DNA of 64,000 nt from assembly GCA_910574885.1 (NCBI GenBank), contig CAJTDD010000013.1, positions 1 through 64,000 on the forward strand, read 5' to 3'. A program made the position numbers and the translations under genes. The notes beneath the pieces were generated by a model. The model was not told the DNA's origin. It did not search any database and was given only the letters and a program-made list of their open reading frames with translations. The DNA is from Lachnospiraceae bacterium (lineage in GTDB: Bacteria > Bacillota > Clostridia > Lachnospirales > Lachnospiraceae). This document shows positions 44,318 through 53,489 of this stretch, one piece after another; the first letter of the stretch is position 1; each line of letters begins with the position of its first letter.

Positions 44318-45700
44318 TCAACATACGATATATGCCACGCACAGCACGAACATTACCCCATATATGACACAATTTATCATCGCCATTCCTCTTGCGCCTC
44401 TGTCCATCACACTAACGTACCCTTTATGTACAAACGGAAGAAGCCCTATCAGCATAACGGCAAGAAGGGCAGCATTCGTGACTAACAGGTACATCCCCCT
44501 GTCATCCGCAAGGCCCGACGCTCCCACTGCGAACATAGTTCCTAGATAGGTGAAGCCTTCGCTCACTCTGGGATTAAAAAAGAATACCCAGCCAATCATC
44601 ACCATCACAATGCTGTAAATATGCCCGAGAAACCCTGGCATCTCATCTAACATCCTCCACAGAAACAGCTTCTCCGCCACCATCAAAAGGCCGCAGTACA
44701 GCCCCCATATAATATAATTCCCGGAAAGGCCATGAAACAGGCCTACGAGCAGCCAAATCAGCAGGATATTCCTCACCTGCTTTGATTCCTCGACATCGCC
44801 CCCGCCCAGGGGATGGTACACGTATTCCCGGAACCACGCCCCAAGGGACATATGCCATTTATACCAGAATTCCGTCGTACTTCCCGCCCCATAAGGATAC
44901 TCGAAATTCCCCGGCAGCTCGAAGCCTGTCATTTTTCCCAGTCCTAACGCCATGTCCGTATATCCGCTCAAATTATAATATATTTGGAGCGCGAACGCCA
45001 GACATCCAAGCCATGCGCTGAGCACAGACATCTCTCCTGCTCCCATCGCCATGACCTCGGCGTGGAGAATTCCTATATTATCTGCGAACAATACCTTCTT
45101 GGCAAGCCCGCGGATAAAATACATCGCCCCTTCCCCGACCTTGCCCGGCGTCATCTGCCTTGCCCCAAGCTGCTTTTCCATCTCTGCATACCGCACTACC
45201 GGACCGCCCGGCATCTTTAAGAACATAGACACATACAGGACAAGGTCAGCCGGATTCTTCTGCACCTTTGCATTCCCCCGGTAAACATCCAGGATATACG
45301 ATAACATCTGAAGTGTATAGAAAGACATCCCTATGGGCATCGCAAACCCCTGAAAGGGAATGTCAACAGGCAAGACAGCTTGAAGCCCCGCAAGAACCGT
45401 CCTTCCATATAGAAAGAAGACGAGAACCCCCAGATTGATTCCCACGCCAAAGCGCATAACAGCTCTGGCGCGCCTCCGATTCTTCAAAACTCCTGCCAAC
45501 CTAAGCCCGCAGGCATAAGTAAAAAGCGCCATCCCCACCATCAGGAAAACAGCCACAGGCTCCCCCCATGCATAGAACACAAGGCTTGCCAAGAGCAACA
45601 GAGCGTTCTTCAACTGCCCCGGCATCAGATAATACAGAAACAATACAACCGGTAAGAATGTAAATAAAAATACAACACTGTCAAATAAACCCGCTACCAT
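44318..45700 (-). CDS. MBOAT-family O-acyltransferase
   Basis: Multi-pass membrane enzyme of about 460 residues. Family signatures: GEPVAVFLMVGMALF, IPFQGFAMPIGMSFYTLQMLSYILDVYRG, the conserved polar block FWYKWHMSLGAWFREYVYHPLGG, and the catalytic His near LLVGLFHGLSGNYIIWGLYCG. It passes acyl (probably acetyl) groups out for transfer by the DHHW or SGNH protein. Start at 45700 overlaps the preceding stop (TAATG). Confidence 0.92.
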   Translation of the reverse strand: MVAGLFDSVVFLFTFLPVVLFLYYLMPGQLKNALLLLASLVFYAWGEPVAVFLMVGMALFTYACGLRLAGVLKNRRRARAVMRFGVGINLGVLVFFLYGRTVLAGLQAVLPVDIPFQGFAMPIGMSFYTLQMLSYILDVYRGNAKVQKNPADLVLYVSMFLKMPGGPVVRYAEMEKQLGARQMTPGKVGEGAMYFIRGLAKKVLFADNIGILHAEVMAMGAGEMSVLSAWLGCLAFALQIYYNLSGYTDMALGLGKMTGFELPGNFEYPYGAGSTTEFWYKWHMSLGAWFREYVYHPLGGGDVEESKQVRNILLIWLLVGLFHGLSGNYIIWGLYCGLLMVAEKLFLWRMLDEMPGFLGHIYSIVMVMIGWVFFFNPRVSEGFTYLGTMFAVGASGLADDRGMYLLVTNAALLAVMLIGLLPFVHKGYVSVMDRGARGMAMINCVIYGVMFVLCVAYIVC

Positions 45701-46497
45701 TACAGCTCTGCCGCCTCCGCCATGTGATTCACCCATTCCCCATAGTAATCCGATGCCAGATGGATTCCGTCCTCGGTATAATATTCGTCTTTAATCAGAC
45801 TTTCATTATCAATAAAAGTCACGCCTTCTTCCTCACATAATTCCATGAGTTTCCTGTTATACGCAGGAATATTCCCATACAGTTCATCCTCTTCTATGAC
45901 CTCCTGCTTAACCGGCAGGATACTGTTGACGTAAATCTTCGTATCCGGCAGCTTCTCTTTCAGTTCGTCAAGCACGCGCCTGTATGCGGCCCCAAATATT
46001 TCTGCATCCCCGGACGCCGCCTTAATGTCGTTCAGCCCGTAGGCAAGGAACAACACTTGCGGGCCCACTTCAATCGCCCTTGAAACATGATTCTTAATCA
46101 TGCTGACCTCCGTCTCGCACACGCCGGTATCCCGTTCCGCCGTAACAAAGGACTTATCAAGCGCCTGGTTCTCATACAATCCCTGGGCAATGGAATCCCC
46201 AAGCACATAGGAATTGGCAAATTTCTCGCTGACAGACCGGTTCGCCCATGCCTCGTCCGCCGCCCGCTCCGCCTCCTCAAGCTCCTGAATCTGCGCGTCA
46301 ATCGCCGCCGTATCCGCTTCTTCCATCCGCTCAAGCTTCGCGAGCCCTTTTCTCGGGTCTTCTCTGGGATTCATGACGCCCACCGCGAACACGACGCCCC
46401 CGATGACCATCCAGATAATCATTGCCGCGACAGCCAGGCGCAGGACGACGTCTCGTTCTTCACTTTTCTTCTTCGTCTTCTCTTGTCCTCTACTCAC
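45700..46497 (-). CDS. Membrane-anchored SGNH hydrolase
   Basis: A single N-terminal helix (VVLRLAVAAMIIWMVIGGVVFAVGV) is followed by a Glu/Ala-rich stalk and an SGNH domain: YVLGDSIAQGL (nucleophile Ser), YGLNDIKA, NSILPVKQEV and DGIHLASDYYGEWV (catalytic Asp-His). I chose GTG at 46497, after AAGGAG, because the promoter at 46538-46566 lies downstream of the longer ATG start at 46566. With DHHW and MBOAT genes it makes an O-acetylation set. Confidence 0.88.
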   Translation of the reverse strand: MSRGQEKTKKKSEERDVVLRLAVAAMIIWMVIGGVVFAVGVMNPREDPRKGLAKLERMEEADTAAIDAQIQELEEAERAADEAWANRSVSEKFANSYVLGDSIAQGLYENQALDKSFVTAERDTGVCETEVSMIKNHVSRAIEVGPQVLFLAYGLNDIKAASGDAEIFGAAYRRVLDELKEKLPDTKIYVNSILPVKQEVIEEDELYGNIPAYNRKLMELCEEEGVTFIDNESLIKDEYYTEDGIHLASDYYGEWVNHMAEAAEL

Positions 46498-46537
46498 GCA
46501 AGATACGTTCTCCTTAAAGCCACTATTTATATCCCGT

Positions 46538-46566
46538 ATTGTACTGTTTTTCCCTGTAAAAGTCAA
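46538..46566 (-). promoter_or_regulatory. Promoter of the SGNH-MBOAT-DHHW operon
   Basis: TTGACT (46561-46566) and TACAAT (46538-46543), 17-base spacer, on the minus strand. Transcription should start about 46531. Confidence 0.75.
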
Positions 46567-46570
46567 ATAT

Positions 46571-46580
46571 ATGCTATACT
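46571..46580 (+). promoter_or_regulatory. Extended -10 for the divergent small gene
   Basis: ATGCTATACT carries TGC before TATACT, on the plus strand, 49 bases upstream of the next ATG. No clear -35. It overlaps the divergent minus-strand promoter region. Confidence 0.4.
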
Positions 46581-46628
46581 ATATCATAAATAACTACGAT
46601 TTTAACAATCAGCAAAGGAGTTTTTTAT

Positions 46629-47108
46629 ATGAATATGTTCACATTATCAGCAAAATCCTGTATGTCCCACCTCTTACTTAGGGACACCTTCGATAAATTT
46701 TCGTTCATCGAAGGGGAAATCACTACCTTTAACAAATTTACTTTGGACGGGTTCCTGCACAAAGACTTTTTCGATGAAAAGCCTGCGCGGGATTATTCCT
46801 ACTGGAGAGAAGTCCGGGACTTCTGTTTCAGCCTCATCAAAGGGAAACGGACGCCGCTTCATTTTAAGATTGTCCTCTCCCTTGCGCCGGAGCACTTCGG
46901 GGATTTTCTGGACGGACATCAGATACGTACATTTTCCCCGGAAGACATCACGGGGCTGTACCTGAATTTCCATTACGACGGCGCCGTCCTGCAATGTATC
47001 ACCGGAATTTCCATGCGGACATTCACCATGGATAAATCTCTTGAGAAAGAATGGGACGCCTATGTGGAAGGATTTTTCAAAAGAGCGGAAATTGACCGGG
47101 AAAAATAG
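46629..47108 (+). CDS. Conserved Lachnospiraceae protein (DUF5721-like)
   Basis: A 159-residue soluble protein (SAKSCMSHLLLRDTFDKFSFIEGEI... LDGFLHKDFFDEK...WREVRDFCFSLIKGKRTPLHFKIVLSL). This pattern recalls DUF5721, a family of unknown function in Lachnospiraceae. No transmembrane segment or catalytic motif is recognised. AAAGGAG precedes the ATG by about eight bases. It has its own promoter. Confidence 0.75.
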   Translation: MNMFTLSAKSCMSHLLLRDTFDKFSFIEGEITTFNKFTLDGFLHKDFFDEKPARDYSYWREVRDFCFSLIKGKRTPLHFKIVLSLAPEHFGDFLDGHQIRTFSPEDITGLYLNFHYDGAVLQCITGISMRTFTMDKSLEKEWDAYVEGFFKRAEIDREK

Positions 47109-47128
47109 ACATATTTTTAACAGAGACA

Positions 47129-47157
47129 TTGTATTTTTTTTATAAATCATTTATAAT
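47129..47157 (+). promoter_or_regulatory. Promoter of the chemoreceptor gene
   Basis: TTGTAT (47129-47134) and TATAAT (47152-47157) with a 17-base spacer. The ATG at 47202 follows AAAGGAG. Confidence 0.7.
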
Positions 47158-47201
47158 TTACATATACTTTTTGTTAGTTAATCGTAAAAGGAGATAAGAA
47201 C

Positions 47202-49217
47202 ATGAGAGGTAAGAGAAGAACTGAAGACAGGCCGGCGTCCAGATCCGCGATGCGCAGATGGGGCATTACAGGGAAACTGGTCATTGCAATCGTCGTCACC
47301 ATCGTAATTATGGTCGGCGCACTATTGCTGATCGTCCGCAGCCGCGTATCCGATGCTCTGCTGGCAAAGAGCGAGAAGCTGCTGGAAGAGACTACGGATA
47401 AGGCAATCCAGGAGGTGAACTCGTGGATGAGCGGAATATTGGCGACTCTGGAGACCCAGCGGGATACGATTCAATATGAAGATATGGACGTTCCGCGCAT
47501 GGTAGAATACATTAAGCATACGGCCAACCAGAACAGCGCATATCCGGCGGGAATCTATGTGGCGCTGACGGACGGCTCTCTATACCATGCATCCTTCGTA
47601 CCTGGTCCAGAATACAATGCCCTTGAGAAATCGTGGTATAAGGACGGGTTGGCATCCGAAGACTTCATTTTAGGCGACGCGTACTTTGACGAAGACAGCC
47701 AGTCCTATGTTGTAGGCGCGTCCGGCGTATTGAAGACCGCCGCCGGAGAAGTGAAGGGCGTTGCGGCAGCGGACGTATACCTGACTTCCATATCCGATAT
47801 CGTAGCCGATATCCGGCTGGAAAAGACGGGCGGGATTTTCCTTGTAGATACCAGGACCGGAACTATCATCGGCCATCCGGATACGGAGATGAACGGACGA
47901 TCCATAACGGAATTCACCGGCGATATGTATGCCTACGCTGCCAAGAAGATACAGGAGAATGCTACCGGGCTGAGCCTCTACAATGACGATATGTACATAG
48001 AATTGAAGACTGTGCCGAACTGTGACTGGATGGCGGTATCTTATGTTTCCAGAGACGAAGTGCTTGCTGATTTGGATACCTTGACAAGCATTATGACATC
48101 GGTAGCCGCGTTTGCAGTCTTAATCATGATTGTGCTGATTATCATTCTTGTAAGGAACATTATCGGGAAACCGGTAGCCGAACTGAATAATGTCGCATCA
48201 AGGATCGCAGAAGGCGATTTGGAGCAGTCCATCCGGCACACTTCCAATGACGAACTTGGAGAGCTGGCGGCCAATTTCGGCAAGACCGTAGTACGTCTCA
48301 GGGATTATGTGGACTATATTAACGAGATATCCGAAAAATTACAGGAAATCTCCGAGGGTAATCTTGCATTTACCCTTACCCATGAATATCTGGGAGAATT
48401 TGCAAAGATTAAGGACTCCTTAGAGCGAATTTCCTGGTCTCTCAACGAGACGCTGGGACAGATCAATGTGGCGGCCGGCCAAGTGGCGACTGGTTCCGAG
48501 TACGTTTCCGACGGGGCACAGACATTATCGCTGGGTTCCTCCCAGCAGACTGACGCCGTGGAATCTCTTGCATCCCATATTTCTGCGGTTTCCGATGGAA
48601 TCCAGAAGACCGCACAGGGCGCGAAACAGGCAAGCCAGATATCGAGGAATGTTAAGACGCGTATCCTTGAAAGCAACGAGAAGATGCAGCATATGAATTC
48701 GGCGATACAGAAGATCAGCGATAAGTCAACGGAGATTCACAGCATCATCAAGACCATAGAGGACATCGCATTCCAGACCAATATCCTTGCGCTGAACGCG
48801 GCTGTGGAAGCGGCCCGGGCAGGTACGGCAGGAAAAGGATTTGCAGTAGTCGCAGATGAAGTCCGTAACCTTGCCAGCAAGTCCTCTGAGGCGGCGAAGA
48901 ATACCACCACCCTGATTGACCAGACGGTGGAAGCCGTTGTCGAAGGTTCCAGCATGGCTGAGGATACGGCAGCTTCTATGATGGAGGTTGTAGAACAGGC
49001 GGAAGAGGTGAGCAAGCTGATTCAAGGAATTGCGGAATATTCTGCTCAGCAGGCAGAGGCAACGGAGGAAGTGACACGGGGAATCGCACAGATTTCCGAT
49101 GTGGTACAGTCTAACCTGTCTACCGCTGAGAAGAGCGCCTCTGCCAGTGAGGAGTTGTCCGGTCAGGCTAGTATGCTGAATGAACTGGTATCGAAGTTCC
49201 GGCTGAAAAAGCAATAA
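47202..49217 (+). CDS. Methyl-accepting chemotaxis protein with dCache sensor
   Basis: A 671-residue receptor. TM1 is about residues 24-46; a periplasm-facing dCache-type domain follows ([51 protein letters not shown]), then TM2 near 293-316, a HAMP domain, and the cytoplasmic signalling hairpin with tip sequence [21 protein letters not shown]. Methylation helices lie on either side. No chemotaxis kinase genes are in the window; ligand unknown. Confidence 0.93.
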   Translation: MRGKRRTEDRPASRSAMRRWGITGKLVIAIVVTIVIMVGALLLIVRSRVSDALLAKSEKLLEETTDKAIQEVNSWMSGILATLETQRDTIQYEDMDVPRMVEYIKHTANQNSAYPAGIYVALTDGSLYHASFVPGPEYNALEKSWYKDGLASEDFILGDAYFDEDSQSYVVGASGVLKTAAGEVKGVAAADVYLTSISDIVADIRLEKTGGIFLVDTRTGTIIGHPDTEMNGRSITEFTGDMYAYAAKKIQENATGLSLYNDDMYIELKTVPNCDWMAVSYVSRDEVLADLDTLTSIMTSVAAFAVLIMIVLIIILVRNIIGKPVAELNNVASRIAEGDLEQSIRHTSNDELGELAANFGKTVVRLRDYVDYINEISEKLQEISEGNLAFTLTHEYLGEFAKIKDSLERISWSLNETLGQINVAAGQVATGSEYVSDGAQTLSLGSSQQTDAVESLASHISAVSDGIQKTAQGAKQASQISRNVKTRILESNEKMQHMNSAIQKISDKSTEIHSIIKTIEDIAFQTNILALNAAVEAARAGTAGKGFAVVADEVRNLASKSSEAAKNTTTLIDQTVEAVVEGSSMAEDTAASMMEVVEQAEEVSKLIQGIAEYSAQQAEATEEVTRGIAQISDVVQSNLSTAEKSASASEELSGQASMLNELVSKFRLKKQ

Positions 49218-49228
49218 GATATAATCCA

Positions 49229-49262
49229 GAAACGGGATTGCGTTTTGGCGCAATCCCGTTTC
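49229..49262. terminator. Bidirectional hairpin between chemoreceptor and htpG
   Basis: GAAACGGGATTGCG pairs fully with CGCAATCCCGTTTC around a six-base loop (14 bp). It stands between convergent genes. A plus-strand T-rich stretch follows only loosely. Confidence 0.88.
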
Positions 49263-49340
49263 CATATCTTTCTTCAATTCCCATATTAATCATTATAATG
49301 GCCTCTGCAAGATAACACAATTATTTGAATGTCACGTCGC

Positions 49341-51413
49341 CTACTTTGTCAACAGCATCATGACCTCATTGCTCCTCTGTACAAATGCCGTCATCTCTTC
49401 CGGATTCAGCGGCTTATGTGCCAGCATCGCCAAATCGTAAAGCTGTTTACAGATAATAGACACATTCTCATTCTCCTTATTCTCTACCACGAACTTCACC
49501 AGCGGGTGGTTCGCATTCAGAATCAGCGTGCTCTCTCCGCCCATATCCATGCCGCCCATATTGCCCATGCCGTACATCTTCATCATCTCCTGCATACGGC
49601 GGTTCTGCTCGGACAATGTAATCATGGATGCGACCTTCTCATCTTTCAGCTTCTCAATCTTCACATCCAACTTGTCGTTGCCAAGCTCCTTGCGGAAAAT
49701 CTCAATCAGGCTGTCGGACGTTGCCTTGAATGCTTCCTTCTCTTCTTCCGCCACCTCTTCCTTCACGTTATCCGTAACGTCGGCGTCAATCCTCTGGAAA
49801 CGGATATTCGGATTCTTCTGCTCTAACTGTGTGATGAACGGGGAATCAATGTTATGGTTCATGATTACGGCATCCTGTCCCTGATTCCGGAACATATTGA
49901 TGTACTGGCTCTGCTGAATCTCATCCGTCACATAGTAGATAGTGGTCTTAATCTCCTCTACCTTGTTCTCGTCCTCATTCTCACCCTCGGACGCCTCATC
50001 CTTCTTCTCATTGGCCTCAACGACCTCGCCGCCGTTCTCCTCGATACAATCCTTCAAGGTCAGGTATTTCCCGTCAATATTCTTAAACAGGATGACTTCC
50101 TTCATCTTGTCGCAGAACTTCTCGTCTTTCAAGCAGCCGAACTTGATGAACGGGCTGATATCGTCCCAATATTTCTCGTAGTCCTCTCTCTTCGTCTTGC
50201 ACATTCCGGAAAGCTTATCTGCAACCTTCTTGGAAATGTAATCGGCAATCTTATTGACGAACCCGTCGTTCTGGAGCGCGCTTCTTGAAACGTTCAGCGG
50301 CAGATCCGGACAGTCGATAACTCCCTTTAATACCATCAGGAACTCCGGAATAACTTCTTTGATATTGTCTGCAATGAATACCTGATTATTATATAACTTA
50401 ATCGTTCCCTCAATAGAATCATACTCGGTATTGATTCTCGGGAAATACAGGATTCCTTTCAGGTTGAAAGGATAATCCATGTTCAGGTGAATCCAGAACA
50501 GCGGCTCCTTGTAGTCTAAGAATACCTTGCGGTAGAACTCCTGATAGTCCTCGTCGGAGCAATCGTTGGGGTGCTTGGTCCACAGCGGATGGATATCGCT
50601 CAATGAGACCGGACGCTTCTCAATCTTGACCTTCTCCTTCGCCGGCTCCACCTCGACCATTTCTTTTTCGCCGTCTTCATTCTCTTTCTCTTCCATCTTG
50701 GCTTCTTCGTGGATATGCTCGACCACAACGTCGTCCTCTTTCAGGTCTGCCTCGTCGATGGTCTCATACTCCAGCTCTGCATTCGCCTTGGACAGGAAAA
50801 TCTCTACCGGCATGAAGGAACAGTATTTCTCAATGACTTCCCTGACGCGGTACTCGTTGGAGAATTCTACACTGTCATCGTTCAGGAACAGTGTAATCTC
50901 GGTTCCTACGCCTTCTTTATTCCCCTCGTCCATCTCGTACTCTGTGCCGCCGTCGCTGACCCAATGTACCGGGGTTGCGCCTTCTTTATAAGAAAGTGTA
51001 TCGATATGCACCTCGTCTGCTACCATGAACGCAGAATAGAATCCCAGGCCGAAATGACCAATCATATCGTCTTCCGTAGTCTTGTCTTTGTATTTCTCAA
51101 GAAATTCTGTCGCGCCGGAAAATGCAATCTGGGTGATGTACTCTTCCACTTCCTCGGCGGTCATCCCCAGACCGTTGTCCGTGAATTTCAAGGTCTTCTC
51201 TTCCGGGTTCACCTCTACCTTGATGGACGGCTTGTAGTCGTCCGGCAACTGGTATTCTCCCATCATATCCAATTTCTTTAACTTTGTGATTGCGTCACAT
51301 CCATTGGATACCATCTCACGCGCGAAAATGTCGTGATCGGAATATACCCACTTCTTAATAATTGGGAAAATATTCTCACTGCTGATTGACAAATTTCCTT
51401 TCTTTGCTGCCAT
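49341..51413 (-). CDS. htpG: Molecular chaperone HtpG (Hsp90)
   Basis: A 690-residue Hsp90. N-terminal ATPase with NIFPIIKKWVYSDHDIFAREMVSNGCDA, FTDNGLGMTAEEVEEYI, GHFGLGFYSAFMVA and GVGTEITLFL. The middle domain (PLFWIHLNMDYPFNLKGILYFPR, LPLNVSRSALQND) and C-terminal dimer domain follow. The start at 51413 (MAAKKGNLSISSENI) follows TAGGAG; a longer in-frame ATG adds 16 residues. Upstream lie a sigma-A promoter and a CIRCE element. Confidence 0.96.
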   Translation of the reverse strand: MAAKKGNLSISSENIFPIIKKWVYSDHDIFAREMVSNGCDAITKLKKLDMMGEYQLPDDYKPSIKVEVNPEEKTLKFTDNGLGMTAEEVEEYITQIAFSGATEFLEKYKDKTTEDDMIGHFGLGFYSAFMVADEVHIDTLSYKEGATPVHWVSDGGTEYEMDEGNKEGVGTEITLFLNDDSVEFSNEYRVREVIEKYCSFMPVEIFLSKANAELEYETIDEADLKEDDVVVEHIHEEAKMEEKENEDGEKEMVEVEPAKEKVKIEKRPVSLSDIHPLWTKHPNDCSDEDYQEFYRKVFLDYKEPLFWIHLNMDYPFNLKGILYFPRINTEYDSIEGTIKLYNNQVFIADNIKEVIPEFLMVLKGVIDCPDLPLNVSRSALQNDGFVNKIADYISKKVADKLSGMCKTKREDYEKYWDDISPFIKFGCLKDEKFCDKMKEVILFKNIDGKYLTLKDCIEENGGEVVEANEKKDEASEGENEDENKVEEIKTTIYYVTDEIQQSQYINMFRNQGQDAVIMNHNIDSPFITQLEQKNPNIRFQRIDADVTDNVKEEVAEEEKEAFKATSDSLIEIFRKELGNDKLDVKIEKLKDEKVASMITLSEQNRRMQEMMKMYGMGNMGGMDMGGESTLILNANHPLVKFVVENKENENVSIICKQLYDLAMLAHKPLNPEEMTAFVQRSNEVMMLLTK

Positions 51414-51460
51414 ACTTATCACTCCTACCTCATTTTTTAATATTTTCAAAATGTTATACA

Positions 51461-51525
51461 TACGTTATGAACGAAGTCCATCAACCCGCCGAACCTATCT
51501 TACGTCTTGCGGGCGTGCCGGAACT
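51461..51525 (+). repeat. Palindromic repeat family, copy 6 (degenerate, htpG leader)
   Basis: ACGTTATGAACGAAGTCCATCAACCCGC and TTGCGGGCGTGCCGG resemble the family, and CCCGC/GCGGG still pair, but the centre (GAACCTATCTTACGTC) differs. It lies in the htpG leader. Confidence 0.45.
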
Positions 51526-51562
51526 TAAAAAACGAAAACCAGATGTCCTTCGCCTAAATGAT

Positions 51563-51591
51563 ATGATAATACGAGTGATTTTAAAAGTCAA
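51563..51591 (-). promoter_or_regulatory. Sigma-A promoter of htpG
   Basis: TTGACT (51586-51591) and TATCAT (51563-51568) with a 17-base spacer on the minus strand. The predicted leader is about 140 bases and contains repeat copy 6. Confidence 0.75.
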
Positions 51592-51598
51592 TAGAAAA

Positions 51599-51625
51599 TT
51601 AGCACTCTTTCCGAATGAGTGCTAA
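51599..51625. promoter_or_regulatory. CIRCE operator (HrcA site)
   Basis: TTAGCACTC, nine bases, GAGTGCTAA: a perfect CIRCE inverted repeat, the HrcA-binding site of class I heat-shock genes. It lies eight bases upstream of the -35 of the htpG promoter on the minus strand. Confidence 0.95.
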
Positions 51626-51888
51626 CAAATTTCTTAAAAATATAAAATTTCTATAAAATGGGGCATTCTAAATCAAATCCAAAATACCTGACCGCATTCC
51701 GGTAAGAGATATCTGGAATCATTTTTTAGTTTTAAATGAGTATTTATAATAGAGTCTGAGGTGTTTCATTCATTTCCAATTCATTCTTCTCAAATTCCTT
51801 TTGTTTTTCAGATTTGCATTTCAATTTTCCCTTCCTTCAGCAGCCCTGCGCACTTTTCTTCTATCAGAGCAAGCATAAAAAATAAATA
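51626..51888 (-). other. Gap with a possible gene remnant
   Basis: About 260 bases between CIRCE and the first AAA-ATPase gene. On the minus strand 51876-51808 encodes a 22-residue frame (MLALIEEKCAGLLKEGKIEMQI) that resembles the Glu/Lys-rich C-terminal helices of Rpn-like proteins, but it has no clear ribosome-binding site. Otherwise only A/T-rich sequence is seen. Confidence 0.3.
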
Positions 51889-53469
51889 TCACACCACAGC
51901 CTCAATCAAGATTTTATCTCTTACCCTAATCTCTTTTACGCCAATTTCTTTCTTTTTATTGAAATTAAAACTGAGCATATATCCTTTCTTTAGATGGAAA
52001 TAATCAAGATAATCTGACAGCTGTTCTTCTCCACGCTCATTATATGCATTGCCCCGCCAGATCTTAATCTCAATTACCGACTGTTCTCCCCGATAGTACA
52101 GCACCAGATCCATGCGTTCATTATTTCTGGTACGCGACTCTACACTATAGTTCCCTACACCATTAATAATCGGCTTGAGAAACAAAAGGAAATATCGTCT
52201 CCCTACATCTTCATAAAAAGTAACATCCTGATCCCCATATAAATAATCAAAAGTTTCTACAAATTTTTCAAGCACCTTCCTGACATCCAGATGTCCTCCG
52301 ACAATGAATTGATTCTTCTCCTGCACCCCTGCTTTATAAAACTCACTAGAGGAAAATTCTTCTGCGATGAAATAATTATAAAGTACCGATTCAAAGATCT
52401 GGTTAAAGACTACTGCCGTATCCTTCTCATTTCTGATAAAACCAAACATAACCGCATCTTTCATATAATCATTTGTTGCAGTATAGGGAATCGGCCTGCC
52501 GGTAAAAAGCAATTCATATAATACGGTCCGAAGCTTTGGATAGAGTTTCAGTTTTCTTATCATTGACTGATAAAGAGTGTTGTCTTCTTTCACCAGCATT
52601 CTCTCAGCTTCACAGACCCCTTCCTTTGTCCAGGCGCTTTTTTTATCCTTAAATTTTTCTGTCCCCGCGATCTCTTCATCTAGATATTTACACATCCCGG
52701 ATACCAGATACGGATACCCGGACGTCATTGCGTAAATCATTCCCGATATCAGTGTGATATCCATACCAGTGTGATAATCCTTTTCATATTCCCTTAACAT
52801 ACCGGCAATATCATCTGAGGAAAAACTCATATCTATATCAAATCTGGCGGCAATATTCCATGGGCTGTTTTCCATGTGTTCCCCGTCAGGTCTTATTTTC
52901 CGTCTGACACTGCGCACATCGTAAACTCCGGCCAGAATCACTGATTGAAATGCCGGGAACTTTCTTCTCCTCAGATAATATGCACGGAGCTGTGCAAGGA
53001 AATCTACAAATACCTGGTCGTTCGAGGCTGCGTCCACTTCATCGATAATCAGGACAATCTTCCTCTCCGCCTTAGCACACCATTTTTTCAACGCTTTAAA
53101 AAGTGTCTGGAGGGAACTTGTACCATCTGTCTGCCCGGCAAATGAAGCAAGTTTCTTTTCAATATCATCTGGCAAATTCTCAGTCAAATCCAGTAATTCT
53201 TCGGAAAAAGCCGCAACAAATGACTGTTCACTTTCAAACGCTAATGAACTCATCGTCTGAAAATCCATGTAGACTGTCTCATAATCTTTCTTCAGGTATT
53301 CAGCAAGCGCTGTCAATATCGTTGTTTTCCCAAACTGACGCGCCCTGTTCATCGTAAAATACAGCCCGGCATCTACCATGCCCTTAATCTCTGTCAGACG
53401 GCCGGTCAAATCTACCATATAGTTTAATTCCGGTTCACAACAACCGACCGTGTTAAATACCTTCGCCAT
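51889..53469 (-). CDS. AAA-ATPase with C-terminal PD-(D/E)XK domain, type 1
   Basis: A 526-residue protein (start MAKVFNTVGCC at 53469, after AGGAGGG). Residues about 1-300 form an AAA-ATPase: Walker A NRARQFGKTTIL, Walker B VLIIDEVDAAS, and STP-like GYPYLVSGMCKYL helices. The C-terminal portion has a PD-(D/E)XK-like core, with MDLVLYYRGEQSVIEIKIWRG. This architecture is common in gut bacteria but unassigned; toxin, defence or DNA-maintenance roles have been guessed. The gene lies 20 bases after its partner, so the two are likely co-transcribed. Confidence 0.85.
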   Translation of the reverse strand: MAKVFNTVGCCEPELNYMVDLTGRLTEIKGMVDAGLYFTMNRARQFGKTTILTALAEYLKKDYETVYMDFQTMSSLAFESEQSFVAAFSEELLDLTENLPDDIEKKLASFAGQTDGTSSLQTLFKALKKWCAKAERKIVLIIDEVDAASNDQVFVDFLAQLRAYYLRRRKFPAFQSVILAGVYDVRSVRRKIRPDGEHMENSPWNIAARFDIDMSFSSDDIAGMLREYEKDYHTGMDITLISGMIYAMTSGYPYLVSGMCKYLDEEIAGTEKFKDKKSAWTKEGVCEAERMLVKEDNTLYQSMIRKLKLYPKLRTVLYELLFTGRPIPYTATNDYMKDAVMFGFIRNEKDTAVVFNQIFESVLYNYFIAEEFSSSEFYKAGVQEKNQFIVGGHLDVRKVLEKFVETFDYLYGDQDVTFYEDVGRRYFLLFLKPIINGVGNYSVESRTRNNERMDLVLYYRGEQSVIEIKIWRGNAYNERGEEQLSDYLDYFHLKKGYMLSFNFNKKKEIGVKEIRVRDKILIEAVV

Positions 53470-53489
53470 CCGCCGCGCCCTCCTTTCCT

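Noticed and set aside
46498-46566. Longer SGNH protein starting at the ATG at 46566
   Set aside because: The -35/-10 pair for this operon lies within that extension, so the ATG would not be transcribed; GTG at 46497 has a ribosome-binding site.
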